Assembly: GCA_029851415.1 (NCBI GenBank)
Contig: CM056741.1
Coordinates: forward strand, 174,327,021-174,391,020
Reading direction: 5' to 3'
From: Eretmocerus hayati
Lineage: Eukaryota > Arthropoda > Insecta > Hymenoptera > Aphelinidae
DNA length: 64,000 nucleotides
In this document: positions 23,535-35,417 of the stretch, in pieces
How positions within the stretch are numbered: the first letter of the stretch is position 1
Layout of the letters: the number at the start of each line of letters is the position of its first letter
Program-made: the position numbers and the translations under genes
The notes under the pieces: generated by a model
Databases searched by the model: none
The model's input: the letters and a program-made list of their open reading frames with translations, nothing else
Told to the model about the DNA's origin: nothing

Positions 23535-24652
23535 CATGGATGGATGGATGGTTGGTCTGAGATGAGATGGGATAGGAAGAAGCCACCGCGGCCTCGTGGA
23601 TAAAGTCCTTGCCTTCGACGCAGAAGGCTGGAGTTCGAATCTCGGCCGGCACCAATGTGAATTTTCATAAGTGCTTTTCGGTGGTTTCGGTGGTTCGGAA
23701 CCCACCTTAAACTGTAGGTTCCGCAGAATAACCTCGAAAAGAAGTTGAAAATGCGTTGATAAAAAAAAAAAAAAAAAAAAAGGTGGGATAGGATGGGATA
23801 GGATGAAATGGGATGGGCTTGACTTAACTATAGCTGATCTGAGATGAAATAGCATAGACTTGGCTGGACTACACTGGTGTGGCATAGGACGGGCTGGGCT
23901 GGGACGGGATGGGCCCTAGACTGGAATGAGCTCAACTTGACTGCGCTGATCTGGCATGAATTGGGCTAGGATATAGGATGTGATGGGCTGGGATGAAATG
24001 AGATGGGCCGCGATAGGATAGACCGGGTTGGGTTGGGATCGAGAGGAAGGGGTTGGCTTGAGACGAGATGAACTCGACGGGGCTGATCGGGGATGGTTTA
24101 CGCTTGGCTGGATTGAACTGATTTGGCATGAGATGAGCTGGAATAGGCGCAAGTGATGAGCTTAGCTCTACTGTGCTGATCTGGGATGAGGTGAGATGGG
24201 CTGGACTGGACTGATCTGGCATGGGATGAGCTGGGCTATAAAATGAGATAAGCTGATTGAATGGGCTTGGCTGAGATGGGATGGACCGGGCTGGATTGGT
24301 ATCGAGAGGGATGGGTTGGCCTGGAACGGCATGGGCTTGGCTTGACTGGGCTGATCTGAGATGGGATGGGCTGGGCTTGGCTGGACTGGACTGATCTGGT
24401 ATGGAATGGGCTATGTATGGAATGAGATAAGCTGGAATGAGCTTGGCTGAGATGGGATGGGCTGGGCTAGTTTGGGGTCGAGTGGGATGCGTTGGGCTGA
24501 GATAAACTGGGATGGGCTTGGCTGGATTAGGTTGGGGAGGGGGGTGGGATATGGAATGCGTTGAGAGGGGTCGGTCTGGGTTGGTGACGGAGTGGGATGA
24601 CTTGGGCTGGGATAGAATGGGATGGCTTGGGCTCGGATGGGATGGGCTTATA
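23535..24652. repeat. Degenerate GGGATGGGCT minisatellite
   Basis: Short G-rich units (GGGATGGGCTGGG, GGGATAGGATGGG, GCTGGACTGATCTG) repeat irregularly over about 1.1 kb, interrupted by a SINE at 23581-23780. The minus strand is C/T-rich with long Ser/Pro/His-rich open frames (to 251 codons) that I reject as genes. Confidence 0.85.
23581..23780 (+). mobile_element. tRNA-derived SINE
   Basis: A polymerase III internal promoter is visible: box A GGCCTCGTGGATAAAGTCC at 23590-23608 and box B GTTCGAATC at 23633-23641, spaced as in tRNA genes. A ~110 bp unrelated body follows, and a 20-base poly(A) tail at 23761-23780. It sits inside the GGGAT minisatellite, with GATGGGATAGGA-like sequence on both sides, consistent with a target duplication. 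Confidence 0.85.
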
Positions 24653-24792
24653 TCGTAGTACCCGCTCGCGTTCACGCGTGAACTCAACGCGTTAACGATG
24701 GTTGCGGTATGCGCATCTAGTTAGGATTTCTCCGAGAATTCCTCCCTGCCACAATGTCGGTAAAGAAGCTTTCACTTCCAAAAACTGCAGTA

Positions 24793-25025
24793 CCGTAAAA
24801 CCGGATTATTCGGGCCGGGTGGATGATCCGAGTCACTTTCCTTCTTTGCTATAATTTTGGACACAGGATCCATACAATGTGCTGCAAGTGCTTATTTCGA
24901 AACTCTACATCTAATCTTCAAAATGAGCACTCGCAAGATACTGGGTGCTTCCTGGGTCCAAAGCTATCGCAAACACAAAAAGTAGCTGGGATTGACCACT
25001 CGGTCCGAATTACCCGGTTTTACGG
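24793..25025. mobile_element. 233 bp TA-flanked MITE
   Basis: Ends CCGTAAAACCGG and complement, flanked by TA on both sides, with inner inverted GATTATTCGG/CCGAATTAC segments. No coding capacity. Confidence 0.75.
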
Positions 25026-25570
25026 TATGCCTGATTGGCCCCCTTATCATTTTTCTGAGTTTGTTGTTCACTCCGTGAAAATCTATTTGCGTCACTCAAG
25101 AAGTTAAACGAGCCCAGATTAGGCTGCAGAAAGGACGAAGAGACGTCTCGATCGAACACTTGGAGACCAAGATATCCTGATTATATCGAAGATTTCGCGT
25201 AAATCTCATTCAGTCTTATGGGTATAGGCCTCTTATGCACGTGGGAGCAAGTTAAGCCCACCCTTTCGGAAGCTCACAAAGAATCTTTTTTTCGCCAAAA
25301 CTGAGATAGCTCGACTCCGTTCGTTGAAATTAGTAGTACCTTATAGTTTATTTTGTAGGCCTTGCAACAAGCTCCAAAATGCGCTATAAGCTGTTCTGAA
25401 AAATATTGAGATGACCCAAAATCGTGAGAAAAACAGAATAGCGAGGGCAAATTGGACACATTCACCTAGGTTGTACCCAACATTTTCGCACTGAAGTAAG
25501 ACGGAAGAATTAGTGATTACTCTAAAGTAAGTCTCGAATGAACGCAGCAACTGATGCCGTAAATACAATT
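25026..25570. repeat. Diverged member of the AGGTAAGTG MITE superfamily
   Basis: Blocks such as TTGGCCCCCTTATCATTTTTC, ACTGAGATAGCTCGACTCCG and CTTGCAACAAGCTCCAAAAT recur, more or less altered, at 27190-27660 and 29820-30240, and resemble the interior of the MITE at 10589-11561. The ends are not clear. Confidence 0.55.
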
Positions 25571-27189
25571 GTGAAAAACATCAAAGGTACCAACTGGTTC
25601 AAAACTCGGCACTTTTTGAATTAGCAATACAACGATTACGTTTGTCGCGGATCAACTTGATCATGAAAGTAGCCATTACAAAGAATTTCATCAATCAATT
25701 ATCGTCTCTCGGGCACGAGAAAATATCACTACAAAAATCAACACCACCTTATTGACAGGTGATAGCCGTACTCTCGTAACACCGCCGCGCGCCGGGGTGC
25801 CTCGATTCCACACTTGATTCTGGTAAATAAATTTATTTACCATTTTTCCGCGAAGCACTTACACCGAGTGCTTGGCATATGTCATCGTTGACCATGTGTG
25901 CAGGTTAGACGTTTCAGTGCCATGATTTCAATTCGATATTCAGTAACCCCGTAAAAAATGACCCAAATGAGAGAGGTCGGAATATAATCTATATTTGAAG
26001 ATATATGGTTGCTCTAAACTTTGAATGATGAGTGAGATCTTCTATTTAAAGACATGAGAAATGCGAAAAATCTCTAATCTATGATGGGGATTCTGTCACA
26101 TGAGAGCACAAAAATCAATCTGCTACGGTTTTGTCAAGAACCCATCACTTGGGAATGCAAAGAATGGAAAATTTGTATTTCGGATAAAGTTTGATCAAGC
26201 GTGAACCATGCGAGAGAGCGGGCTACAATTTATCGTAAAACATCGCTCTTCATATGTATGTAGGGACATCATTATACACTTTCTATCCAAAATTTTTGTT
26301 ATCCTACACATTGGCGCAAAGACTTGCGCACGTGTCTGAACAGAATATAAAACCTGCTCAAGTTTGAGCCTATGTAATCGAATATCACGGGAATTGCCTA
26401 AAATTAGGACGAGAATCGTTCAAACACAAATTTTAATTCACTCATGAAACTCGATTTCACAAATAAATGACATAACGACACACAGATCTTGGTTACAAGT
26501 CAATAAGATATATCCGATAAAGTCAAACGGTCAGAAAACTTGTCTGGCTATCATAAACGTTGTAAAATAAGCGTGTAACCTATATTAGATGCGTTCGTGA
26601 GATACGCAATTCTCCCCCTCGCACGAGGTATGTGCAAGTGAGACTTAATTCGCGGGGTCAGAATCGAATCATCTCTTCATAGATTGATACTATGACATAG
26701 ACCCATTAAGTAGCGCTGACTCCAATTGATTGAGATTGAATCATGTCAGTATCTGTAATCGTTTCGCAGTTAATTTGGAAAACCTATTTCCAAATTTGCA
26801 TGACCTTGAGCTACCAAAGAAGTGAATTGTAAGCAGTAAGTGAATCTTGTCCCATTGCACCTAAAATTACATAAATTTTTGCGATAGTCATACGAGTTCA
26901 AGAAATGACTCCTTCGTTGTTTACAAAGAAAATATTGTTTTTGACAATTTTGACTTCCTTTTTCTTGGTCAGTAAAAATTACGCCAAGAAGATTCGCTCG
27001 ACCAATTCCAACGTACCTTAGCTTGTTTTATTCTTCTCTTTTCCAAATTCAACTCGTTTACTGTGGCGGGGCCCACCCGTGGGCCCCGTCGCATCTGGGG
27101 AAAGATCATCGATTTCAGCCTCCGCACTGAACGTGTTAAAATATTTCTCGAAGGGTTGCAAAATTCTATCTCTAATCGGTTTTACGAGA
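25571..27189. other. AT-rich spacer with one GC palindrome
   Basis: No gene was recognised. At 27067-27092 a short palindrome, CGGGGCCCACCCGTGGGCCCCG, stands out from the AT-rich context. Confidence 0.4.
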
Positions 27190-27660
27190 ATATCAAAAAA
27201 ATGGCGTATGCCTTATTGGCCCCCATAACCTTTTTCTAGATTTGCTTTAATTCTCATGGAAATCCATCTAATTGACTAGAATAATGTGAGAAAGTGTGAA
27301 AAGAAGTTATACAACATGACATTCGTTACGACTCACTTTGACTTCAGGGAGCAGAAATATCTCAATTTTACGAAGAAAAGGTCATACACATAATCTCGGA
27401 AATGAGTCTCTTATACACGTGGGTGGAAATTAGGAGTACCCTTTCGGAAACTTACAAAAATTCTTTCTTTGCAAGAATTGAGATAGCTCAGCTCCAATTT
27501 GTTCAAATCAAACTCACTTCAGCTCATTTTCAAGGACCTCAAACGAGGTCCAAAATAAATTAAGGACGTAGTAAGAATATTGAGATGGGACGAATTTCTG
27601 AGCAAAACAAGAAGAGTAGGGACCTCATCATACCAACAAAATGTGTTCAGTTTTAGTTCG
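27190..27660. repeat. Second diverged AGGTAAGTG-superfamily copy
   Basis: Shares TATGCC(T/G)(G/T)ATTGGCCCCC, CACGTGGG, ACCCTTTCGGAA and GAGATAGCTC(A/G)(G/A)CTCC with 25026-25570 in the same order and orientation. Boundaries are uncertain. Confidence 0.55.
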
Positions 27661-29480
27661 TGGGTTATAAAAGTCTTGGTACACATGTCCAATTTTAAAC
27701 AAAAGCAATGCCTCATTGTTCAACTAGGATTTGGTATTCGTGGCCAATAAACTCTCAGAAATCGGAATGTGACCTCCGCGTAAAACAAGAAAGTTCTTGT
27801 GGCCCTATCAGAATAAATTTTACGCTGGATGATCAAAATGTCACTCGCTATGAGACAGATGGTTTCTATTGTGCACAAAACCTAATGTTGATTCCTATTA
27901 CGACTTTGTCTAAGGTCAAAAAATCATAAAGATTTTGAAAATTCTCAAGCCGTATTCTTTTTTTAAATTCGAGACCAAGGGACGGAGCACTAAGTCACGT
28001 TTTACTTCTCTAGCAAAATATTCTATTAGCACTACGAAAGGTATGTACACTTTTAAATCACAAAATATTAGAAGTTTGCGTTGAATCAGTGTGCCGGGCA
28101 ATTGCATGAGTTCTACTGTTAAATTCAGTTTCAGCATGGTTTGTGGCAGAGCTTATCTCGAGGCTTATCTAATGCTGCATTTTTTTCTAACGCAGTTTGG
28201 ATCAGCTATCTTGGAGTTTTATATCATTCCTCTAGATTTATTACAAAGATAGATTGAAGTAGCACTGCTGATGATGTATCAGTCTCAAATAACCCCTTTG
28301 TTATTCTCATACATTTGCGCTTTGAAGCCGGGAAAGAAATTATTCACCGAAATTTCAATAACAAGTTCTATGATTTTGTTGAGACTTTGAGACAAGACAT
28401 TCATGAAAATTTCTCGGTTAACAAATAAATTAAGCTCAGAGCCAAAATTTTTCCAAAATCGAGATAATATTTGACTGATGCTATTTTGTCACTCATCCTC
28501 TTTCGGAATACTTCATTGAAAACATTATGCACACAGTTTAACTGTTTAGTTCCTGATGCATCACTTGGAATTTTTCAAAACATGACCACTGATAATGAGT
28601 TACAGCCTCTAATAGATACCAAGTCACTTTTGAGCTTTCCATGTAAACATGCACTATTTTTTTAACTGTATCTCCAAATATTTCACATGAATTTTAGAGA
28701 TTACTTACAGCCTTTAAACAATATATCGTTCAAAAATGATTATTTCCGTAGTTACACTGTTTTATCGTCAGACACTCACGACGCTCACCATCAGGAAGCA
28801 AATACAAGTTTGGATACATCATCAAGAGATGGGCGCTTATAGATCCCCTTCCACCACTTTAATACTTGTCAGTGATGATGCAGTTGCGTGTACTCGTTTA
28901 CTAAACTTGCGCTATAAGCTTTGCGCGTCTAATATTGCAGCGTCACTGAGACCAGTTTGATGCATTATTACAATCTCACCCACATTCTCATCCAGCACTA
29001 ATATACTCTAGCAACTCTGGCGTGCCAATATACACTTGAACTTCTCACTATTAGCTCCATATATCTCTACCACTTGTATGAGTCTCTTACAATGATGAAG
29101 ACAATGGATCTTCAGAGCTTAGATTACCTCATATACTCGAGCGTGGAATCAAAGTTTTGAGTGGACTGAGAATTGAGAACGAGGAAAAAATGGATAAATA
29201 TCCTTTTATCACCCTAAGATCCAAAAAATTGTGATGGTCAGTCTAACGAGACACTTGTACCATAGATGAATTCCATTGTACTAAGAGATATCGGAAAAAG
29301 CCATGGCTATCATAACCGAATGAATTTTTTTCGTCTGAGTGAATTTACTCTTGTTGAGGTTCCGATTGGGCGCAATGGCCATAAAGTTATTTAGAACAGT
29401 CGGAAACACCATTTTTGCGATGTGTCCTGCAAGAACCACTGGATTCTTAGAGTTCCCACCGAGTAGAAATGAATTAAGCC
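27661..29480. other. Region without recognised features
   Basis: AT-rich; only short frames without recognisable domains. The missing last exon of acetyltransferase copy 2 would be expected somewhere between 23 and 33 kb, and I did not find it by reading. Confidence 0.35.
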
Positions 29481-30290
29481 AAGTGCTCTCAACATGACCC
29501 CATATGCCAATCTCAGGAATAGGCACTTGTTGACCTTACCGCAAATTTTTTTCCGACCATTTTATCGAAGTATGAGAAAATAAGTGGCTCAGACTGGTCA
29601 AAAATGATTTCAACGTTTACCAGAAAATTTGAAATGACTTTTCGATTTTTCGTCTTTGCACGGCTCAAAATCACCTAGGAAATCGCGTTCACTAAAACCG
29701 ATGCCAAATTTTTTAAGCTTGACCAACCTCAGCGTACTTTAGCCCATTCAATTCCGTCTTTCAAGACCTTTGAAATTCTCTATTTGTACTTTCAAAACTC
29801 TGATATGGAGCTATCTTATGGGCAAAATACGGAGATAATTCGTGAAATATGAAGGCCAACGTCAGAGTGTATCCAACATGCCCCCATATGTTTATCTCGA
29901 AAGGGCGTGCTGTACGGCTTTTTATACCACTCAGAACATGTTTGTTACGTCACAATAGATTGAAAATAGTATTTCGGGCCGACGCAAAGCTCCAAATGTG
30001 GTTGTGCGGCGATAAAAACAGAGAGCGGTTTCATGCACTTCATTCTCGCTTTGCATCGTTTTCAAGGATAGAGGCGAATTGGTTACACCCTTTTGTAAAT
30101 TCTCAAAAATTACTTTTTGGAAAAACTAAGACAGTTCCGCTCCGATTGATGAAAATGAGTCGTGATTCAGCTCATTTTGAAAGCCTTGAGACAAGCTTAA
30201 ATGAGTTGAAGCAATACGTTGAAAAATGTAAGCCAGAGTTAGTACTTTTGCGTATTTCTCAACTCACAATCAGTCTAATGCCGGTATAAA
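29481..30290. repeat. Third diverged AGGTAAGTG-superfamily copy
   Basis: GAGTGTATCCAACATGCCCCC near 29864 is close to the family terminus. TCAGCTCATTTTGAAAGCC and GAAAAACTAAGACAGTTCCGC near 30110-30190 match interior blocks of other members. The 146-codon plus-strand frame at 29849-30289 crosses these blocks and is not considered a gene. Confidence 0.5.
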
Positions 30291-30679
30291 TTTGTTATAC
30301 CACAAATGACGAATACTAGACGATGGAAAACGATATTGCATCAGTGACGTTACGCTATCGCAGGGTTTTCTGCGCCCTGCTATAAGTACAAAAATTTGTT
30401 TTGATTCTATAGCTCATACGTTACAGGCAGTCTATCATTTCAGGAGGCAAAATACATTCGTGAAGCTTTTTCCACTATCTTCTCCCAGAACTTCTCATCA
30501 AATTTAACGGCCTCCAAGACCAGATATTATGTTCTACAGAACCCATACTTTCAGCACATCAAACAGGCCCATGGGCGAGACACCTTTGATGGAGGTACGA
30601 ACTTGATGTTTGGATAGTTTTCAGTGATCAACGTTACCCCGTTTGCGATACATCACCAATAGTACATTTCGATACAAGG

Positions 30680-30900
30680 ACGTAAAACGTCTTATTCGCG
30701 TCCGAGGATGGGTTTCTCACCTGCGGCTTGGGCCGGAACCGTCACGAGGAAGCGAATAATAGGTTTTACACCCATGTATCTAACTATACTCTCCGATAAA
30801 CTGTGAGTAAAAGTCGGCAAACTGTGCGCAAAGTGCACACAGTTTTTTACGCACAGTGTATCGAAATAGTACATTACGCGTCGAGTGCTGGAAACATTGC
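30680..30900. repeat. Repeat with ACTGTGCGCAAAGTG core
   Basis: The sequence includes ACTGTGAGTAAAAGTCGGC, AAACTGTGCGCAAAG and CGAAATAGTACATT. The same set in the same order is found at 39023-39195 and partly at 37925-37960 and 32750-32850. No coding capacity. These look like copies of one medium-length interspersed repeat. Confidence 0.65.
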
Positions 30901-31030
30901 TTCCTTCGTGAAACCGAGCTGGACGTGGGCGATGGCACCGTTCAGCTTGGTTTTCCCGAAGGAAAAATTTTTCCGCACGAGATGTGTATGCAGTTTTACA
31001 CGGCTCGACGCGCCGCGCCGTGTAAAGCGG

Positions 31031-32648
31031 CATATTAGTCCGGGGGCTGGGTAGGCTCCCGTATGCACTTTGAGGTGCGACCATGAAACAAACGTATTTT
31101 AACGTATTTTTTTGTGTAGAATCCGAATCCGTCATTATTTTTCACATAAGTGGTGCAGAACACCTTCAAAAATGCATTTTTCTAACCTAAAACTGGTCTT
31201 TTCGTGAGCTTATTAACAGCAATTGCGATTCATGCTTTAAAACCTCTCCAATAGTCGAAATATATCGTTTGAGGTACCCGAGCACCAGATTCAAGCTCCT
31301 GCAAAGCAATATACAGGGTACTTTCCGCTGTAACCAGCGTTGAGCATATAAAAAGTGGCCTGCTCCGCGAGATACGAGGTTCAAAATGTCTCTCTCGCAT
31401 CGATATCTTTATGCCACGAAAGAGCATCAATTCTGACGCTCCCCCCCTCCTGCCCCACCCACTACCCAATGTACGGGGTGCATATTCGAAAAATGCGGCC
31501 ATTATGGATGAAACTGATTTGAAATGATCCTAGATTTATTGATAATTTCGTTTGTCATCTCTGAATCAAATAATTGGCACTAATTTACACACAGGAAATT
31601 CAAAGGAGGTAGTTCTCTACATTATGATTCCCTTGAAGAAGATGGATCAATCATTCCTAATCATTCGATAATCATATACAGTACTCCCTCGTTATCACGA
31701 ACTCGGTTAATACAAATTCCTCGTTAATACGAAGCCATCTCTCGGTCCCTCCATCGTTGAGCTCATGTATTTCCCTCGTTATCACGAAATCCCTCGTTAT
31801 AACGAACCAAAAACTTGGTCCCTTCAACTTCGTATTAACGAGGGAGTACTGTATTCCATGGATTTTGAGTAGAAATGTTGCATCGGGATTCGTTTCTACT
31901 CTCTCATTATCAATCGGTAATAAAGAATGCCATTTAAGCAAGCTGATATTTATTCTTACGAGTACCCTCTTTCTGACAATGGCAGTATGAACAACATGTA
32001 ATTCCAGCACTGACACAAATACACGAACTTCGAGAACATTTAACACAAACGCAATTGGGCACAAATTCGTCCAGTTCCCCAATAACTGCTCTGACGATTG
32101 CCAATTATCCGATTCAGAGATGACAAACGAAATCATCAATAAATCTAGGATCATTTCAAATCAGTTTTATCCATGTTGGCCGCAATTTTCAGCAATTCAC
32201 CCGGTACATTGGGTCGTGGGTGGGGCAGGAGGGGGGGGGGTGGTCAGAGCTGATGCTCTTTCGTGGCATAATGATGTCGATGCGAGAGAGACATTTTGAA
32301 CCTCGTATCTCACGGAGCAGGCCACTTTTTATATGCTCAACGCTGGTTACAGCGGAAAGTACCCTGTATATTGCTTTGCAGGAGCTTGAATCTGGTGCTC
32401 GGGTACCTCAAACGATATATTTCGACTATTGGAGAGGTTTTAAAACATGAATCGCAATTGCTGTTAATAAGCTCACGAGAACACCGGTTTTAGGTTAGAA
32501 AAATGCATTTTTGAAGGTCTTCTGCACCACTTATGTATAAAATAATGACGGATTCGGATTCTACACAAAAAAATACGTTAAAATACGTTTGTTTCATGGT
32601 CGCACCTCAAAGTGCATACGGGAGCCTACCCAGCCCCCGGACTATATG
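31031..32648. mobile_element. 1.6 kb palindrome (foldback element)
   Basis: Arms 31031-31583 and 32088-32648 are close inverted copies, sharing CCCCCGGACTA, GTGGTGCAGAA, GTATCTC(A/G)CGGAGCAGGCC and GATCCTAGATTTATTGAT with complements. The 31584-32087 centre holds a separate 173 bp Tigger-type MITE. Matching 65- and 90/76-codon frames on opposite strands come from the symmetry. Confidence 0.85.
31679..31851. mobile_element. Tigger/pogo-type MITE
   Basis: Ends CAGTACTCCCTCGTTATCAC and complement (to GGGAGTACTG), flanked by TA. Several internal CTCGTTA(T/A) repeats on both strands. The terminal pattern is that of pogo/Tigger elements and resembles the CAGGCGTCCCTCG termini at 5585/7371, so a Tigger transposase is the likely mobiliser. 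Confidence 0.82.
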
Positions 32649-33054
32649 CGCCTCGTGCCAAAAACTTTGTTCTTCACAATAATCTTGTTGGACGTCGGCT
32701 TTTGCGCGTCGAGCCGTATAAAATAGTATATTAAGCAACTAGGGGCCAAACAGAAATTTGCGCACGAGTGCCCGCAACGAGTGTGCAAATTACCGTTTGC
32801 GCACAGTTTCATCATTTGCACCGAGTGCAAATCTATTTGCGCCATGCGCAAATGGATCATTCGAGTTCACAATGATTGATGCATGTTGAATCCAAAATTA
32901 GACTCATGCGTCTGAATATCTGATGTATTCATGGTAAGAACCACATAATTCCTTCATTCATTCAACAGATAGGTATCGAATGAAAAATAAGTCTTACCTG
33001 GTTTGCAGTAAGTGAACCCCCAATTTTTTACCCCTGTATTTACGAGCAACACTG

Positions 33055-33683
33055 CCCATGTAAAAATGGGAACCCTATGATCATATATGAACATGGGGTC
33101 CAAGGACCCTATGACCATATATGAACATCTATGAAACAATTTTCAAACTTATTTAAAATCCGAAAAGTTGTTATGGTTGCATTTTCAGGGAATATTACAT
33201 AAAAAAGTCACGATGCTGATTTTGCATTATAACCGAGAAAATCTCAAAGAGTTCATTGAGTAATCGAATCAAAACGACCTATGAGTGATATCATTCTCCT
33301 ACTAGGAAAAAAATATTCTAATTTCCAAGATTTGAAATGTTTGGCAAATTGGTGACCAATCTGCACAATTTGTTATATCTTGAGATCATCATTTTGAGAA
33401 ATATTACATTTATGCAGGTTCGTCACCAATTTGCCAAACGTTTTTGATCTTGGAAATTAAAATTTTTTTTTTCTAGTAGGAGAATGATATCACTTACAGA
33501 TCGTTTTAATTCAATCACCTAATGAACTCTTGGAGATTTTCTCGGTCATGCAAGATCAGCATCGTGACTTTTTGATGTAATATTTACTGAAAATGCAACC
33601 ATTTCATAGATGTTCATATATGGTCATAGGGTCCTTGGACCCCCTGTTCATATATGATCATAGGGTTCCCATTTTTACATGGG
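33055..33683. mobile_element. Palindromic element inserted in acetyltransferase exon 3
   Basis: Starts CCCATGTAAAAATGGGAACC and ends with the exact complement. Arms of ~300 and ~270 bp surround a ~50 bp spacer, with inner motifs CATATATGAACAT and GTCACGATGCTGATTTTGC mirrored. No clean target duplication is visible. The insertion point is defined by the exon of the paralogues, lying between the ALGL(T/S) and VARKYRG codons. Confidence 0.88.
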
Positions 33684-34184
33684 TGAGTCCCAGTGCTCAA
33701 ATGTATCTATCCACTTGATAGATTTCTCTCACATCTTTTTCTTCTGAAAGTTCGTTCATTTTCTCGAACATCAGCCTCGTTTTTGACGATTCAAAATTTT
33801 TCTGCCGAATTTAATGCAAAAAAAGCATGGTCTAGTTATTTTAATGTTTTTTTTTAATTAAAAATGAAGTGGAATTCCTACCGTAAAGTCTTCAATTGTT
33901 TTGTCGATTTCATTATTCGCAACAAAGAGAATATTCAGCCCAACAAGTTCCGATATTTCATTAATCAAATCCAATTTATAAGTTCCAACACTCGATCCCA
34001 AATTCAACACATATTGCCAAACTCGAACAAAGTCACGGACGGCACTCGCGTCATTTTTTATATCTGTATAGAGTACATGGAGTCAGATGATTTGCTTTGT
34101 GATTGAAAAATAATTAGAAAAAGCCCAAAGAAGTTTTTGTTTGAGTAACGGAAATCGAGACTGACTTTATTCGAAGTACAAATA

Positions 34185-34989
34185 AGGTAAGTGTACCCAA
34201 CTTGCCCCCATTAAGCCATTTTCTTAATAACTCTGGCCCATCTCCATATTTTCCAACGTACCTTAGCTTATTTCAAAGCTTGTCCATTCAATTTGAACCA
34301 ACCGGGGTCAAACTGTTTTAATTCTCCCATAATGTGATTTTTGAGAGTTTACAAAAGTGCAGTTTACCCAACTTGCCCCCATCCTTTAAAACAATGTAAA
34401 TCGGCGATAAAGGGCGCAAAATCGCTTTGATCCGTTTTTATCACCGTGCAGCCACATTTGTAGCTGTTAGCTGACCCAAGACACTGTTTTCGACCTATTT
34501 TGATGCGGCGAACACGTTCTGGGTGGGGAAAAAATCCATACTGCATGCCTTTCCGAGATAACCATGTGGGGGCCCGTTAGGTACACTCCAATGTCGGCCC
34601 TCTTGATTCTCAATCATCTCCGTGTTTTGTACATAAATCAGCTCCAGATCCGAATTTTGCAATTTTAAAAAATGGATTTTGAAGGTCTTCAAACAAGGAA
34701 TTGAATGCGCTAAGGTACGTTAACATTGGTTGAACTCAAAGAATTGGGCACCGATTTTACTGAAGGCGATTCCCTCGGTGATTTCTTGGCCGCGCAAACA
34801 CGAAAAATGGAAAAATCTCTTTAAATTTTCTGGAGGACGCAGAATTGATCCGGGGTCGATGCAAACTACTTACTTCCTCATACTCTAACATAACAAACTT
34901 GAAAAAATATGCGGGAAGTTCAACGAGTGCCCATTTCTGAGATCGGCACAAAGGGGTTGGGTACAGAGGCAAGTTGGGTACACTTACCT
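34185..34989. mobile_element. MITE, family AGGTAAGTGTACCC, copy B
   Basis: Ends AGGTAAGTGTACCCAACTTG and complement, flanked by TA. About 805 bp, inside intron 1 of acetyltransferase copy 2. Interior blocks (CCATCTCCATATTTTCCAACG, GGATTTTGAAGGTCTTC) recur in copies A and C. Confidence 0.85.
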
Positions 34990-35417
34990 TATTTCCACGA
35001 CAAGATCGTATAGTAATAATGTGCATTCTATGCTACAAATATGATGAAATAGAAGCTCGGTAAAGTTTCAAAATATATTCCACAATTTAGGGTGTAAGAT
35101 TGAGTAATAAGATCAAACTCGTGATCTGGTGAAGAAAAATACACACCCTTCTCCTCAGTTAGCAGAAACTTGACTTTTAATCTCTTATTGGTCAGATGGA
35201 ATACACGAATACCCAGTGATTTAGCCTTAACTTCGTCGGCGACAAAATAGTTGCATAAATGAGTGATAGCTTCATCAAATCTGTTTTCTGGAATATCTTG
35301 GATAGAAAATCGAACAAATCTGGGGGTACCATCTGGAAGTTTTTCCTCACATTCAACGATTTTCCAAACATTCAGTGGTCCAGGAGGTTTTTTCCAATCA
35401 CGTATACTTTGCCTCAT

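Larger units (their letters stand above)
32998..35417 (-). pseudogene. AANAT-like acetyltransferase, copy 2, split by a palindrome
   Basis: Exon 1 (35213-35417, start MRQSIRDW) and exon 2 (33882-34063) are intact, with the same lengths (205 and 182 bp), phases and splice sites as copy 1. Exon 3 runs from 33801 but reads TGA where copy 1 has serine (RYI-stop-ALGLT). It is then broken by a 629 bp palindromic element (33055-33683) and resumes with VARKYRGKKLGVHLLQTR and a good donor at 32997/32996. No homologue of the last exon was found downstream. Two independent lesions plus a missing end make a functional acetyltransferase unlikely. Intron 1 contains a MITE (34185-34989). Confidence 0.8.

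Noticed and set aside
23932..24687. 251-codon minus-strand Ser/Pro/His-rich open frame
   Set aside because: It is the C/T-rich complement of a GGGAT minisatellite. Low-complexity composition and other similar frames overlap it.
29849..30289. 146-codon plus-strand open frame
   Set aside because: It lies across blocks shared with diverged MITEs and has no recognisable domain.
31672..32154. 160-codon minus-strand open frame
   Set aside because: It covers the Tigger-type MITE and the palindrome centre. Repeated FVITRE segments come from MITE sub-repeats.
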